A stretch of DNA of 64,000 nt from UBA4064 sp050179135 (GTDB lineage: Bacteria; Desulfobacterota; Desulfobacteria; Desulfobacterales; Desulfatirhabdiaceae). Every line of letters begins with the position of its first letter. Within the stretch, counting starts at the first letter, position 1. Below are positions 17,382 to 25,553 of this stretch, piece by piece. Where the stretch lies: NCBI GenBank assembly GCA_050179135.1, contig JBFXFK010000002.1:20363-84362 (forward strand), read 5' to 3'. The position numbers and the translations under genes were made by a program. The notes beneath the pieces were generated by a model, which was not told the origin of the DNA, did not search any database, and saw nothing but the letters and a program-made list of their open reading frames with translations.

Positions 17382-17798
17382 TCACTCCAGTACAGTAATG
17401 TGGCCATCGGGGTTCAGTACGGTTTCGAACACCACCGGCATCTCCCGGCCATCGATTCGCACTTTCGCCTTTAACTGAAAGGCGATCATGAACGGTCTGT
17501 CCGGCTTGGGATCGAAGCTGACCCTGACGGCTGTCAGACGTGGCTCATACCGGGTAATGACGTTGGTGATGGCCTCTTCGATTTCGGGCAATGAATCGGT
17601 TCCAAATGTGCTGGCGATACTGGTAAAATCCGGTACGCCAAAATCCGGTGCGATGGGAGTGCTGCCCTGGCGGGTATTGAGAATTTTGAAGAGGTGGCCC
17701 AGCACAGAAGATATGGCTGCCTTGGGTTCCGACTCCCCCCGCCAGTCTGGATCCTGTTCGATGGCTCTCAATCTTTCCAGAAGCCGTTTTTCCCGCAT
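17382..17798 (-). CDS. tssE: T6SS baseplate protein TssE (gp25-like)
   Basis: 138-residue homologue of phage T4 gp25, which nucleates sheath assembly at the baseplate. It has the gp25/lysozyme-like pattern: VLGHLFKILNTRQGSTP, then a region around EEAITNVITRYEPRL, where the conserved E-x-I...R-x-EPRL signature is clear, and a C-terminal beta hairpin. It lies 6 bp upstream of tssF. Repetitive intergenic DNA of 110 bp separates it from hcp. Confidence 0.94.
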   Translation of the reverse strand: MREKRLLERLRAIEQDPDWRGESEPKAAISSVLGHLFKILNTRQGSTPIAPDFGVPDFTSIASTFGTDSLPEIEEAITNVITRYEPRLTAVRVSFDPKPDRPFMIAFQLKAKVRIDGREMPVVFETVLNPDGHITVLE

Positions 17799-17819
17799 CG
17801 CACCGTTCTTATTACCGTT

Positions 17820-17905
17820 TTAAGTGTTAAGTGTTAAGTTTTAAGTGTTACGCTTGAGGTGTTCAGTCTGGATTCCAGATTCCATCCTTCATCCTTCAGC
17901 CTATA
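17820..17905. repeat. Low-complexity and repeat-like spacer between hcp and tssE
   Basis: Contains overlapping TAAGTGTTAAG units (17820-17850) and a CCTTCATCCTTCAGCCT tract resembling the end of intergenic repeat C. It abuts the hcp stop at 17909. No gene is seen. Confidence 0.5.
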
Positions 17906-17908
17906 AAC

Positions 17909-18388
17909 CTATTTCTTCCAGTCATCCGTAAACTCGATATTGCCGTCGTTATACGTCCAGGTGATCTTGGAATAGGTCATGGAGACATCTTCCATGTCGC
18001 TGTAGGGTTTGTTGTCCGGAAGAAAAGTCAGGGGAGTGGACTCTTTCATGCTGACGATGATGGCTTCTTCCATTTTGATGGTATAATATTTTTCTTCGGT
18101 GCCGTCGGCCTTGATCCGGTAATAATCCAGTGTCATGGTGCATTGTTCGCCGGTACAGCAGGCTTTGAAGAGCTTGGGAGACGCCAGGTCCTTGTGTTTG
18201 GTAATGGTGAAGGGATGGTGAATCCGCTGGCCGGTGGGCAGTCCGGTATGGGTGTCTTTTGGGATTTCAACCAGATGATCGGACGCATAGACCAGAATTT
18301 TGTCCTTTTTGTCACCGCCCTGGGGGCAATCGCCCTTGATATCGCCCTGGGAATTTCCTTTTACAGCCAGATAAGCAGTCAGTGCCAT
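17909..18388 (-). CDS. hcp: T6SS inner-tube protein Hcp (TssD)
   Basis: 159 residues, the hexameric ring protein that stacks into the T6SS tube and is the classic secreted marker. Typical features are the N-terminus TAYLAVKGNSQGDIKGDCPQ, RIHHPFTITKHKD, and the C-terminal SYSKITWTY-like element (here MTYSKITWTYNDG). The ATG follows a strong AGGAGG site. A 78-bp spacer with a hairpin separates it from tssC, which may allow separate expression levels. No VgrG or PAAR gene is in the window. Confidence 0.96.
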   Translation of the reverse strand: MALTAYLAVKGNSQGDIKGDCPQGGDKKDKILVYASDHLVEIPKDTHTGLPTGQRIHHPFTITKHKDLASPKLFKACCTGEQCTMTLDYYRIKADGTEEKYYTIKMEEAIIVSMKESTPLTFLPDNKPYSDMEDVSMTYSKITWTYNDGNIEFTDDWKK

Positions 18389-18417
18389 GTTAATCCTCCT
18401 GTGGGTGTTGAGTGTGA

Positions 18418-18458
18418 GAGCCTGTCTGAAAATCGCATTGTCATTCCCGAACAGGCTC
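18418..18458 (-). promoter_or_regulatory. Hairpin between tssC and hcp
   Basis: Perfect 8-bp inverted repeat GAGCCTGT / ACAGGCTC separated by 25 nt, lying in the tssC-hcp spacer. No U tract follows in the minus direction, so it is not a standard terminator. It could stabilise or process the mRNA ahead of hcp. Function is inferred only. Confidence 0.35.
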
Positions 18459-18466
18459 GGGTGGGC

Positions 18467-19951
18467 TTATTCCTTGTCCAGCTTTCCGACGAGGGACAGT
18501 GTGAAACTGGCCCCCATATATTTGAAGTGCGGCCGTGCTTTCAGACTGACAGAGTACCAGCCCGGATCACCTTCCACATCGCTGACCGCGATCTGGGCAA
18601 GCCTGAGCGGACGTTTGCTGCGGGTGATGGGATCGGGATTGTCCATTTCCGTCACATACTGGCTGATCCACTTGTTCAGTTCGCGCTCCAGATCGTTCCG
18701 TTCTTTCCAGGTTCCGATATTTTCACGCTGAATGACCTTGATATAGTGGGCCAGACGGTTCATGACCATCATATACGGCAACTGGGTTGACAGTCTGAAG
18801 TTCAGTTCGGCCTGTTTGCCTTCAGGCGTGTTGGGAAAGACCTTGGGTTTCTGGCCCGAGTTGGCGGAGAAAAAGGCGGCATTGTCAGAGCCCTTGCGCA
18901 TGGTCAGGGCAATGAAACCCTCTTCGGCCAGTTCATATTCACGACGTTCGGAAATCAGAACCTGGGTGGGAATTTTGGTCTGGGTTTGTCCCATGGCCTC
19001 AAACTGATACAGCGGCAGATTGTCCACTTCACCACCACCCTGGGGACCGATAATATTGGCGCACCAGCGATATTTGGCAAAGCTGTCGGTCAGCCGGGAG
19101 GCAAACGCAAATGCGGTGTTGCCCCAGCAGAAGTCATCGTTGTCCTGGGCTCTTTCCGTAAAGTTGAATGTTTTGGCCGGGACCGTGTTGGGTCCATAGG
19201 GAAGCCGCAGGAGAAACTTCGGCAGCGTCAGGCCCAGATACCTTGCATCTTCGGACTCCCGGAACGATCGCCATTTTGTGTATTGCGGCATCTCGAAAAT
19301 GGAATGCAGATCCTTCAGATTGGGGAGCTGCTCCCAGGTATCGATACCAAAAAATTCCTTTCCGGCTGCTGCAATAAAGGGCGCATGCGCCATGGCCGAG
19401 ACGGATGACACATATTGCAGGAGTTGGACATCCTGGGGTCCCGGACCAAATTCATAATTGGCGACCATGGCCCCGATGGGTTTGCCGCCGAACTGCCCGT
19501 ACTCGGCCGTATACACCTGCTTGTAAAGGCCGGCCTTGACCACTTCGGGCGCATCCTCGAAGTCTGACAGCAGATCTTCCTTTGAAACATTGATAAATTC
19601 CACTTTTATATTCTGGCGAAAATCCGTACGGTCCACCAGAAATTTCAGAGACCGCCACGCACTTTCCAGTTTCTGAAACTGGTCATTGTGCATGACAGAA
19701 TTGACCTGGGCCGAAATCTTCTGATCGATCTCGGAGATCATGTCATCCACCAATGCCCCTGAAATTTTGGCATCACTCTTGCGGGCCACCATTTGCCGTA
19801 AAAAGGCATGAAGCCCGGCCTTGGTCATGGCATAACCCTCGTCAGAGGGTTTGAGTTTGGATGCCTCCACAATTTCGTCCAGAAGATTGCCCACTTCCGC
19901 CGGTGTTGCCCCAGTCGCTTCCGGAGTCTGGATTTCCTGTTCTTCAGCCAT
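18467..19951 (-). CDS. tssC: T6SS sheath protein TssC (VipB)
   Basis: Large subunit of the contractile sheath, 494 residues. Diagnostic segments are QVNSVMHNDQFQKLESAWRSL, split here by describing only its core FQKLESAWRSLKFLV near residue 90, then GKPIGAMVANYEFG, RLPYGPNTVPAKTFNF and the C-terminal PFxLSLVGKLD-like end (here SFTLSLVGKLDKE). It follows tssB by 11 bp, the normal pairing. Confidence 0.96.
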   Translation of the reverse strand: MAEEQEIQTPEATGATPAEVGNLLDEIVEASKLKPSDEGYAMTKAGLHAFLRQMVARKSDAKISGALVDDMISEIDQKISAQVNSVMHNDQFQKLESAWRSLKFLVDRTDFRQNIKVEFINVSKEDLLSDFEDAPEVVKAGLYKQVYTAEYGQFGGKPIGAMVANYEFGPGPQDVQLLQYVSSVSAMAHAPFIAAAGKEFFGIDTWEQLPNLKDLHSIFEMPQYTKWRSFRESEDARYLGLTLPKFLLRLPYGPNTVPAKTFNFTERAQDNDDFCWGNTAFAFASRLTDSFAKYRWCANIIGPQGGGEVDNLPLYQFEAMGQTQTKIPTQVLISERREYELAEEGFIALTMRKGSDNAAFFSANSGQKPKVFPNTPEGKQAELNFRLSTQLPYMMVMNRLAHYIKVIQRENIGTWKERNDLERELNKWISQYVTEMDNPDPITRSKRPLRLAQIAVSDVEGDPGWYSVSLKARPHFKYMGASFTLSLVGKLDKE

Positions 19952-19962
19952 GTATTTCCTCC

Positions 19963-20448
19963 TTACTCTTCTATACCCAGTTCTTTGAGAAGCGTGGCGC
20001 GGGCGCTTTCATCCTTTACCAGTTCCTGGACCTTTTTCCGGAAATCCGGCACATTGGCCAGAGGCCCTTTCAATGCTTTCAGGGCTTCCCGAAGTTCCAT
20101 CAGTTTGGCCAGTTCCGGTATTTTCTGGGCAATGGCATCCGGTTCAAAATCCTTCAGGCTGTTGAATTTGAGATTGACACCCATCTGATCATCCGGTTTT
20201 CCGGTCAGATTGTTGGGCACGTTGATGGACAAATCCAGTCCCTGGGCCTTGAGCACATCGTTGAAATTGTCTTTGTCAATCGACACCGGGTCCCGATCCT
20301 CGACCATACGGTCATCCGCCGCAAGGGTAAAATCGCCCAGGACCAGAAGCTTCAGTGGCAGTTCCACATCTTCCTTGGCGTCGCCGGTTGCCGGACGGTA
20401 AATGATGTTAACCCGTTCTTTGGGTGCGATAGATCCTTCCTGAGCCAT
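19963..20448 (-). CDS. tssB: T6SS sheath protein TssB (VipA)
   Basis: Small sheath subunit, 161 residues, forming intertwined heterodimers with TssC. Typical features are RVNIIYRPATGDAKEDVELP, LKLLVLGDFT and DNFNDVLKAQGL. The C-terminal helix contains FRKKVQELVKDE, the region bound by ClpV in characterised systems. Its start is preceded by a TAAAGGAGAC ribosome site. It is 178 bp downstream of tssA, with 165 bp of unassigned spacer after the tssA stop. Confidence 0.96.
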   Translation of the reverse strand: MAQEGSIAPKERVNIIYRPATGDAKEDVELPLKLLVLGDFTLAADDRMVEDRDPVSIDKDNFNDVLKAQGLDLSINVPNNLTGKPDDQMGVNLKFNSLKDFEPDAIAQKIPELAKLMELREALKALKGPLANVPDFRKKVQELVKDESARATLLKELGIEE

Positions 20449-20626
20449 TGAATGTCTCCTTTACCATTATTGATAGGGGTTGGATGTCAGGGGGCAGGTT
20501 GCAGGCGCCTTCAGTCTTTCTTATATTGTTATCAGGACATGATTACCAATTTTTAAGCATGCCGTGAGTTATCAAACAACATCGGGCATGTCAATCATAA
20601 TTAGCGGGAAATGACGGAATAAACAG

Positions 20627-22189
20627 CTAAAAACCGGGAAGATTCAATGCCGCCGATGGACTGAGAATACCGATGCGGGCGGCAATTTCCCGTAATCTTG
20701 AATCGCCTTTTTCCGGCGACATGCCGGCATGGGCCTTATGCGCTTCCATAAGGGCCGTCAGCGCCAGATCCGGATCCCAGTCGGCAAGAGTATGACGATC
20801 GATCGCGGTCAAAACCTCTTCAGCCATGGCAGCGGCCACAGAAAACCGGCCGCTTTGTATCAACATATTTATCTGAGCCAGACGCAGCCGGAATCTGGAA
20901 TGACCATCGGGCATCCGGCGCATGGCCGTGGAAATAGCGTCCAGTGCGCCAGACAGATCCTTGTCGGCAAACCGCTGATCAGCCTCATCGAGTGCCCGGG
21001 TCGCCAACTCATCGCTAACCGGAGCGGAAGGTTTGGCATCCTCCGAAGGGCCATGCATCAACGCGGCCAGCCAGGAACGGGTTTCGGCATCCGCAAAAGG
21101 CGTACCATCCGAAAATTCAAGCTCTTCGATGCCGGGGAATTGCCGCAGAAGCAGCCTGACTTCGGTGGTTACAGCTTCCAGGACACCGGCATAATCCCTT
21201 CCCAGGCGTTCCAGAGCCGTGGCGATCAAGCGGTGCAAATCCAGCCAGAAAATCGAAGCCGTTATCCGGGATTCGGCGGCTCTGGCCGCATCGAGGTGTC
21301 TGCCGTTTGAAATCAGGGTTGAGACCGCGGACTTGATATCGGCTTCGGGCGGAGGGATCATGGTTTGTTTTCCCTGTGCCGGGGGCAGATTTTTGACCCT
21401 GATCCAGGCAGCGATCCGCGATGCGCGCCAGACCCAGGGATCTCTGGAATCCTCTGTCTGGGCCATTGTGGCAAATGTCAGGGCGGCATCCGCCAGAACA
21501 CTTCGGGCGGCATGCGTATCTTCAGGGGTTCCGGTCGCCGGTTGCTGTGGGTGTTGTGATACAGTTTTTTCAACCGGAGAATCGGCTGTCGGCTGAACCG
21601 GTCGTGCTTCGGCGGTTTCCGGCGGCGTTTCCGACACTGGCGCGGGTGGACTGTCAACCGGCAGGCGTTGAATGGCATTCAACAGTTCCCGCATCGGTGG
21701 AAAATCCGGGATTGCGTCGCCCAGAAACTGGTCGAGGGATGTCAATCCGGACACCAGCGCCTGATAACGGTCATTGGGCACCCCCGTGTCACCGGAATAA
21801 TTTCTGATCCAGGCCTGTGTTTTTTCCTGCCACCAGGAAAAGGCATTGATCCGGCCACGGAGACGCTTTTTGGAAGGAAACCCGTCATCCCAGAATGTGG
21901 TGACCAGATCGTTTATCACACCCACACCCGCAATCATTCCCTCGATACCCAGTGTCTGCATCAACCCGACGGACATATACACCGCCACCAATATGTCTTT
22001 GGACCGGGTTTCCAGTATTTCCGCACCCAGGTTGACCACCCGGTTCCAGTCCACCGACCCGGCCAGGGTGACGGAATTCAACTTGTCAATTTCCTCCTGA
22101 AGCCGGGAATATTCGGGATCGTAACGGATATCCTGTCCGGCGGGTGATGGACCCGGAATCGGGGATCGACCAAGATTTTCAAAATTCAT
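20627..22189 (-). CDS. tssA: T6SS protein TssA (ImpA family)
   Basis: TssA organises baseplate and sheath-tail assembly. From the ATG after an AAGGAG site the protein is 520 residues. It has the N-terminal ImpA_N domain (DPEYSRLQEEIDKLNS, then WFWDDGFPSKKRLRGR-like FWDDGFPSKKRLRGRINA and SWWQEKTQAW). A low-complexity linker rich in P, T and E follows (about 180-245), then a helical C-terminal domain. The frame stays open for 88 more codons upstream, but that section lacks family sequence and would cross the divergent promoter region. It is the first gene of the minus-strand T6SS cluster and is divergent from the TolC-like gene. Confidence 0.9.
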   Translation of the reverse strand: MNFENLGRSPIPGPSPAGQDIRYDPEYSRLQEEIDKLNSVTLAGSVDWNRVVNLGAEILETRSKDILVAVYMSVGLMQTLGIEGMIAGVGVINDLVTTFWDDGFPSKKRLRGRINAFSWWQEKTQAWIRNYSGDTGVPNDRYQALVSGLTSLDQFLGDAIPDFPPMRELLNAIQRLPVDSPPAPVSETPPETAEARPVQPTADSPVEKTVSQHPQQPATGTPEDTHAARSVLADAALTFATMAQTEDSRDPWVWRASRIAAWIRVKNLPPAQGKQTMIPPPEADIKSAVSTLISNGRHLDAARAAESRITASIFWLDLHRLIATALERLGRDYAGVLEAVTTEVRLLLRQFPGIEELEFSDGTPFADAETRSWLAALMHGPSEDAKPSAPVSDELATRALDEADQRFADKDLSGALDAISTAMRRMPDGHSRFRLRLAQINMLIQSGRFSVAAAMAEEVLTAIDRHTLADWDPDLALTALMEAHKAHAGMSPEKGDSRLREIAARIGILSPSAALNLPGF

Positions 22190-22371
22190 GAAATGCTCCT
22201 TTTTATTCTGAATTCCGGCTTCTGTTTTTCCATTTTCACGATAAGCTGCCATGGGTGGTTTATGATATTTACACACCGGCTTTGTTTGGCTATACTTGAA
22301 ATCCAATGGTATCAGCCTTCCCAATACAAATTGACACACAACCATCAACACCGGATCACATACCAGAATTG

Positions 22372-23970
22372 ATGACAGCAAAAAAGGATATTTTGCCGGG
22401 TACACCATTTCAACAACTGTTTTTTTTCTTTCTGACCGTTCTGTTGCCGCCATTTTTCTGTCCCGGCGTCAGCTTTTCCACCAGTCTCCCCCAGCCGGGT
22501 ATCGATCTGTTGACTGCCGTACGGACGACATTGACCCACCAGCCCGACATCCATTTGCTTGAAAAAGAAGTTGACAGCCAAACCGGTCAGCTTCGGATTG
22601 AGCAGGGGCAGTTTGACACCACGCTGGGCGCTTCGGTGGGTCACAGCCATGAGAATATTCCACGGTCTTCCCTGGATGTATTGCTGGGTGTTCAGGAAAT
22701 CACCGATACAACCCGCTATGGCATCAATCTGACCCGGCAGCTCAGATCCGGTGTGGTCATTCAACCCGGAGCCAGCCTGAGTCGCATCTATACGCAAGAA
22801 CCCAACTATCCGACCGAAAATCGGGCCAGGGTTGATTTCACTGTGACCGTACCGCTTTTCAAGTCCGGGGGACGGGAGGTTACCGAGGCCGGTGAACGGG
22901 CGGCTGAAAAGGCGCTTGACATGAGCCTGCTCCAGTTGCGGCATCAGACATCCGTGTCTGTTTTCAACACGGTCAGGGCATTCTGGCGGTATCTGGCTGC
23001 AAAAAAAGAACTGGATCAGTTAACCCAATCCGAATCCAGGGCGGATCGGCTTGTCACGGATATTCGAATGCTTATCGAACTGGATGAACGTCCGGCAGCG
23101 GATATGGAGCAGGTGCTGGCCAATCTGGCAGAAAAAAATGCGGCCCGGATCGCCGGCATGCAGACCCTTTTTGAAGCCAGACAGCAGTTGGGTCTGGCAG
23201 TCGGCTTGCCATTTGACCAGATTGCCGTGCTGCCGCTTCCTGAAGGGGACTTTCCGGTTCCCGACATGACCGTCATGACGGATTTTATGGCTGGTTCAGG
23301 TGACTTGCTCATGTCCCGGTCCCTGTTGCTCCGTCAGGATTATCTGGCCCTTCAGTCCCTTCAGGAAGCAAACGAAATTCTGTTGAAAGCTGCCGAAAAC
23401 GGGTTGTTGCCCCAGGTGGATCTGGCCTTAAAATTTGGCTATGCCGGGCTTGACGAGGGGTCACATTTGTCAAATACCCTCTCTTCCCCGGGGAGCGATA
23501 TTCCCGGCGTTTCGGTGGGCGCCGGGCTGAATTATCAGTGGCCGTTCAACAACACAACCGCACGGGGTGTTCTGATGCAGCGCAAAGCAGCGTATGAACA
23601 AAGCCGGATCAGGTCTGAAGAACTGTCACGGTCCATCTGTTCTGCCGTGGTGACGGCACTTTCCGATTTAACCAACAGTTCACAGCAGTTGACGCGTACA
23701 CAGGCGTCTGTCCGCCTCTATCAAAAAGCCGTTGAAAACGAAAACATGAAATTCAGGATGGGAATTTCCACCCTGCTTGACCGGATTACCATCGAAAATT
23801 TTCTGACCAGCGCCCTGCTCCAGGAAATTGCCGCCCAGGAAAAATTCAGCAATGCCATGATCCGGCTGCGACATGAAACAGGAACTCTCCTGGCCAGAGA
23901 CGAACAGGGACTTTCTGTTGGAATGCCGGAACTGACAACCCTCCCGCCTGTAAATCCGGGGGACCCGTGA
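22372..23970 (+). CDS. TolC-like outer-membrane efflux protein of the exporter locus
   Basis: Outer-membrane channel component of a type I-like export machine. From ATG 22372 it is 532 residues: a signal peptide with hydrophobic core LFFFFLTVLLPPFF, then two outer-membrane-efflux helical repeats (about 50-250 and 310-510) with FDTTLGASVGHSHE and a late GISTLLDRITIENFL. An in-frame start at 22306 would add 22 residues before the signal peptide. The 3' end overlaps the HlyD-like gene by 4 bp (GTGA), so the two are translationally coupled. It is divergent from tssA with about 180 bp between starts, which must hold both promoters. Confidence 0.88.
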   Translation: MTAKKDILPGTPFQQLFFFFLTVLLPPFFCPGVSFSTSLPQPGIDLLTAVRTTLTHQPDIHLLEKEVDSQTGQLRIEQGQFDTTLGASVGHSHENIPRSSLDVLLGVQEITDTTRYGINLTRQLRSGVVIQPGASLSRIYTQEPNYPTENRARVDFTVTVPLFKSGGREVTEAGERAAEKALDMSLLQLRHQTSVSVFNTVRAFWRYLAAKKELDQLTQSESRADRLVTDIRMLIELDERPAADMEQVLANLAEKNAARIAGMQTLFEARQQLGLAVGLPFDQIAVLPLPEGDFPVPDMTVMTDFMAGSGDLLMSRSLLLRQDYLALQSLQEANEILLKAAENGLLPQVDLALKFGYAGLDEGSHLSNTLSSPGSDIPGVSVGAGLNYQWPFNNTTARGVLMQRKAAYEQSRIRSEELSRSICSAVVTALSDLTNSSQQLTRTQASVRLYQKAVENENMKFRMGISTLLDRITIENFLTSALLQEIAAQEKFSNAMIRLRHETGTLLARDEQGLSVGMPELTTLPPVNPGDP

Positions 23971-25238
23971 CACACCTGTCCGAATCCAAATTCAGAAACG
24001 CATCTGTCAATCAGTTGTCTGCTTCCGAGCATCTGGATCATCTGATGACCGTGACGGCATCCCGGGACTGGCTGATTCTGGTTGTCATCGGCGCCCTGAT
24101 CATGGCTGTCCTTTTATGGTCGGTTTTTGGACAGATATCAATCCGTGTGGAAGGTCAGGGGATACTGATTCGCAGCGGCGGCATTTTCGAGATTGTTTCC
24201 CTGAGTGCCGGACAAATCGTTCAGATTCATGTCGATGCCGGGGACTTGGTTTCAACAGGGGACGTTGTGGCGCGAATATCCCAGCCGATTCAGCACACCA
24301 GACTCAATCATGCCCGGGCAGAACTGGCCGAGATGAAACAGGAACTGGATCATCTGCGACATTCGACTGAAACAGATATGGAATTGCAGCGGATTCATTC
24401 CGCCAACGAAAAAAAGAATCTCCTGGAATCCATCAATTTTGAGATGGAACGGCTTCGATGGCTCACGGAAAAACTGGCGGCACAGAACATTTTGCAGCAG
24501 CAGGGCCTCATTACCAAACAGACATATATCAACACCCAACAGGAAATCAATGGGGCACAGGAACGGATTCAGGCGGACAGAAACCGGATCCAGGGGCTGA
24601 CAATCGCGGATTTTCAGTTGAAGGATCAGAAAGATCGGGATATTCGCAACAGAGAACAGCAGGTATTGAAACAGGAGCGCGAAGTACAGACCCTGGAAAA
24701 AATCTATACGGACAGTACGCTCGTCATCAGCCCCTATACGGGCCGGATTCTGGAAGTGACCGCAGATGAGGGAAAATCGACGATGGTCGGCGAAACCCTC
24801 ATGAGTCTGGAACTGTCGGACGACAGTACTACCAGCCTGAATGCCATCGTGTATGTTTCTCCTGCGGAAGGCAAAAAAGTCATGCCGGGCATGAACATCC
24901 ACATCAGCCCGTCCACGGTCAAACCGGAAGAATATGGATTCATGCGGGGTACTGTCACCCGGGTATCGGAGTTTCCCGCCACAACCGAAGGCATGATGCG
25001 CCAGCTTCACAACACCAATCTGGTTCAGACTCTGGCCGCAGGCGGTGCGCCCATTCAAATCCATGCCGAGCTTTTACCGGATGCCGGTACCCTTAGCGGC
25101 TTCAGGTGGTCTTCCCCCAAGGGTCCTCCGATAAAAATTTTTAGTGGTACGATGTGTTCCGCCCGTATCATTATTTCCGAAATGCCGCCCATTGACCTGT
25201 TGATACCGTTTTTAAAAAAGACGGTTCTGGGAGAATGA
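23967..25238 (+). CDS. HlyD-like adaptor of NHLM bacteriocin-type secretion system
   Basis: Periplasmic adaptor linking the ABC transporters to the TolC-like channel, 423 residues, GTG start overlapping the previous stop. It has a short cytoplasmic N-terminus, one membrane helix (about 34-54, WLILVVIGALIMAVLLWSVF), a split biotinyl-lipoyl domain (SLSAGQIVQIHVDAGDLVSTGDVVARI), a coiled coil (about 110-235) and a beta-barrel region. The sequence pattern resembles the secretion protein of NHLM (nitrile-hydratase-leader microcin) systems, and the following ABC genes support that reading. Confidence 0.85.
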   Translation: MTHLSESKFRNASVNQLSASEHLDHLMTVTASRDWLILVVIGALIMAVLLWSVFGQISIRVEGQGILIRSGGIFEIVSLSAGQIVQIHVDAGDLVSTGDVVARISQPIQHTRLNHARAELAEMKQELDHLRHSTETDMELQRIHSANEKKNLLESINFEMERLRWLTEKLAAQNILQQQGLITKQTYINTQQEINGAQERIQADRNRIQGLTIADFQLKDQKDRDIRNREQQVLKQEREVQTLEKIYTDSTLVISPYTGRILEVTADEGKSTMVGETLMSLELSDDSTTSLNAIVYVSPAEGKKVMPGMNIHISPSTVKPEEYGFMRGTVTRVSEFPATTEGMMRQLHNTNLVQTLAAGGAPIQIHAELLPDAGTLSGFRWSSPKGPPIKIFSGTMCSARIIISEMPPIDLLIPFLKKTVLGE

Positions 25239-25271
25239 AAAAAAGACATAAGATCAATAATTGTGGGAAAA

Positions 25272-25373
25272 CAGAATTCAGAAGACAGAAGCCAGAATTC
25301 AGAATAAATAAGGAAAATATCATTTTTATAAACAGCAACCATTTCCTCAATTTATTCTGGCTTCTGAATTCTG
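25272..25373. repeat. Inverted repeat E, left copy
   Basis: 102-nt imperfect palindrome, CAGAATTCAGAAG ... CTTCTGAATTCTG. Its core, from ATTCAGAATAAATAAGG to ACAGCAACCATT (about 46 nt), is identical in inverted orientation to the copy at 27774-27866. The pair flanks the ABC transporter gene 25554-27731. A short reading frame across it (25235-25516) is repeat-derived and not credible as a gene. The 315-bp spacer 25239-25553 holds nothing else I recognise. Confidence 0.85.
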
Positions 25374-25485
25374 ACTTTTGTATATGGAACCCGCAAATTG
25401 TGACCGTTCAAAGTATAAATACTTCAGAATTCAGGAATCAGCCAACCCGGTTGATTGAAGAAGTCAGTAAATTGCTTGAAGCGTT

Positions 25486-25532
25486 CATGCGGGCTATTCT
25501 GAATTCTGACTCCTGAATTCTGAATACCTGAG
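25486..25532. repeat. Short repeat E-like element
   Basis: CTATTCTGAATTCTGACTCC followed by TGAATTCTGAATACCTGAG. The second half recurs in direct orientation at 27852-27876 and, inverted, at 45511-45549. Confidence 0.6.
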
Positions 25533-25553
25533 CAGTTACACCGGAAACAAATC

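Noticed and set aside
18418..18458. Terminator after tssC
   Set aside because: The hairpin lacks a following U tract on the minus strand.
25235..25516. Possible small peptide gene (93 aa) overlapping the HlyD-like stop as ATGA
   Set aside because: Tempting as a precursor, but most of it is repeat E sequence and it lacks a leader motif.
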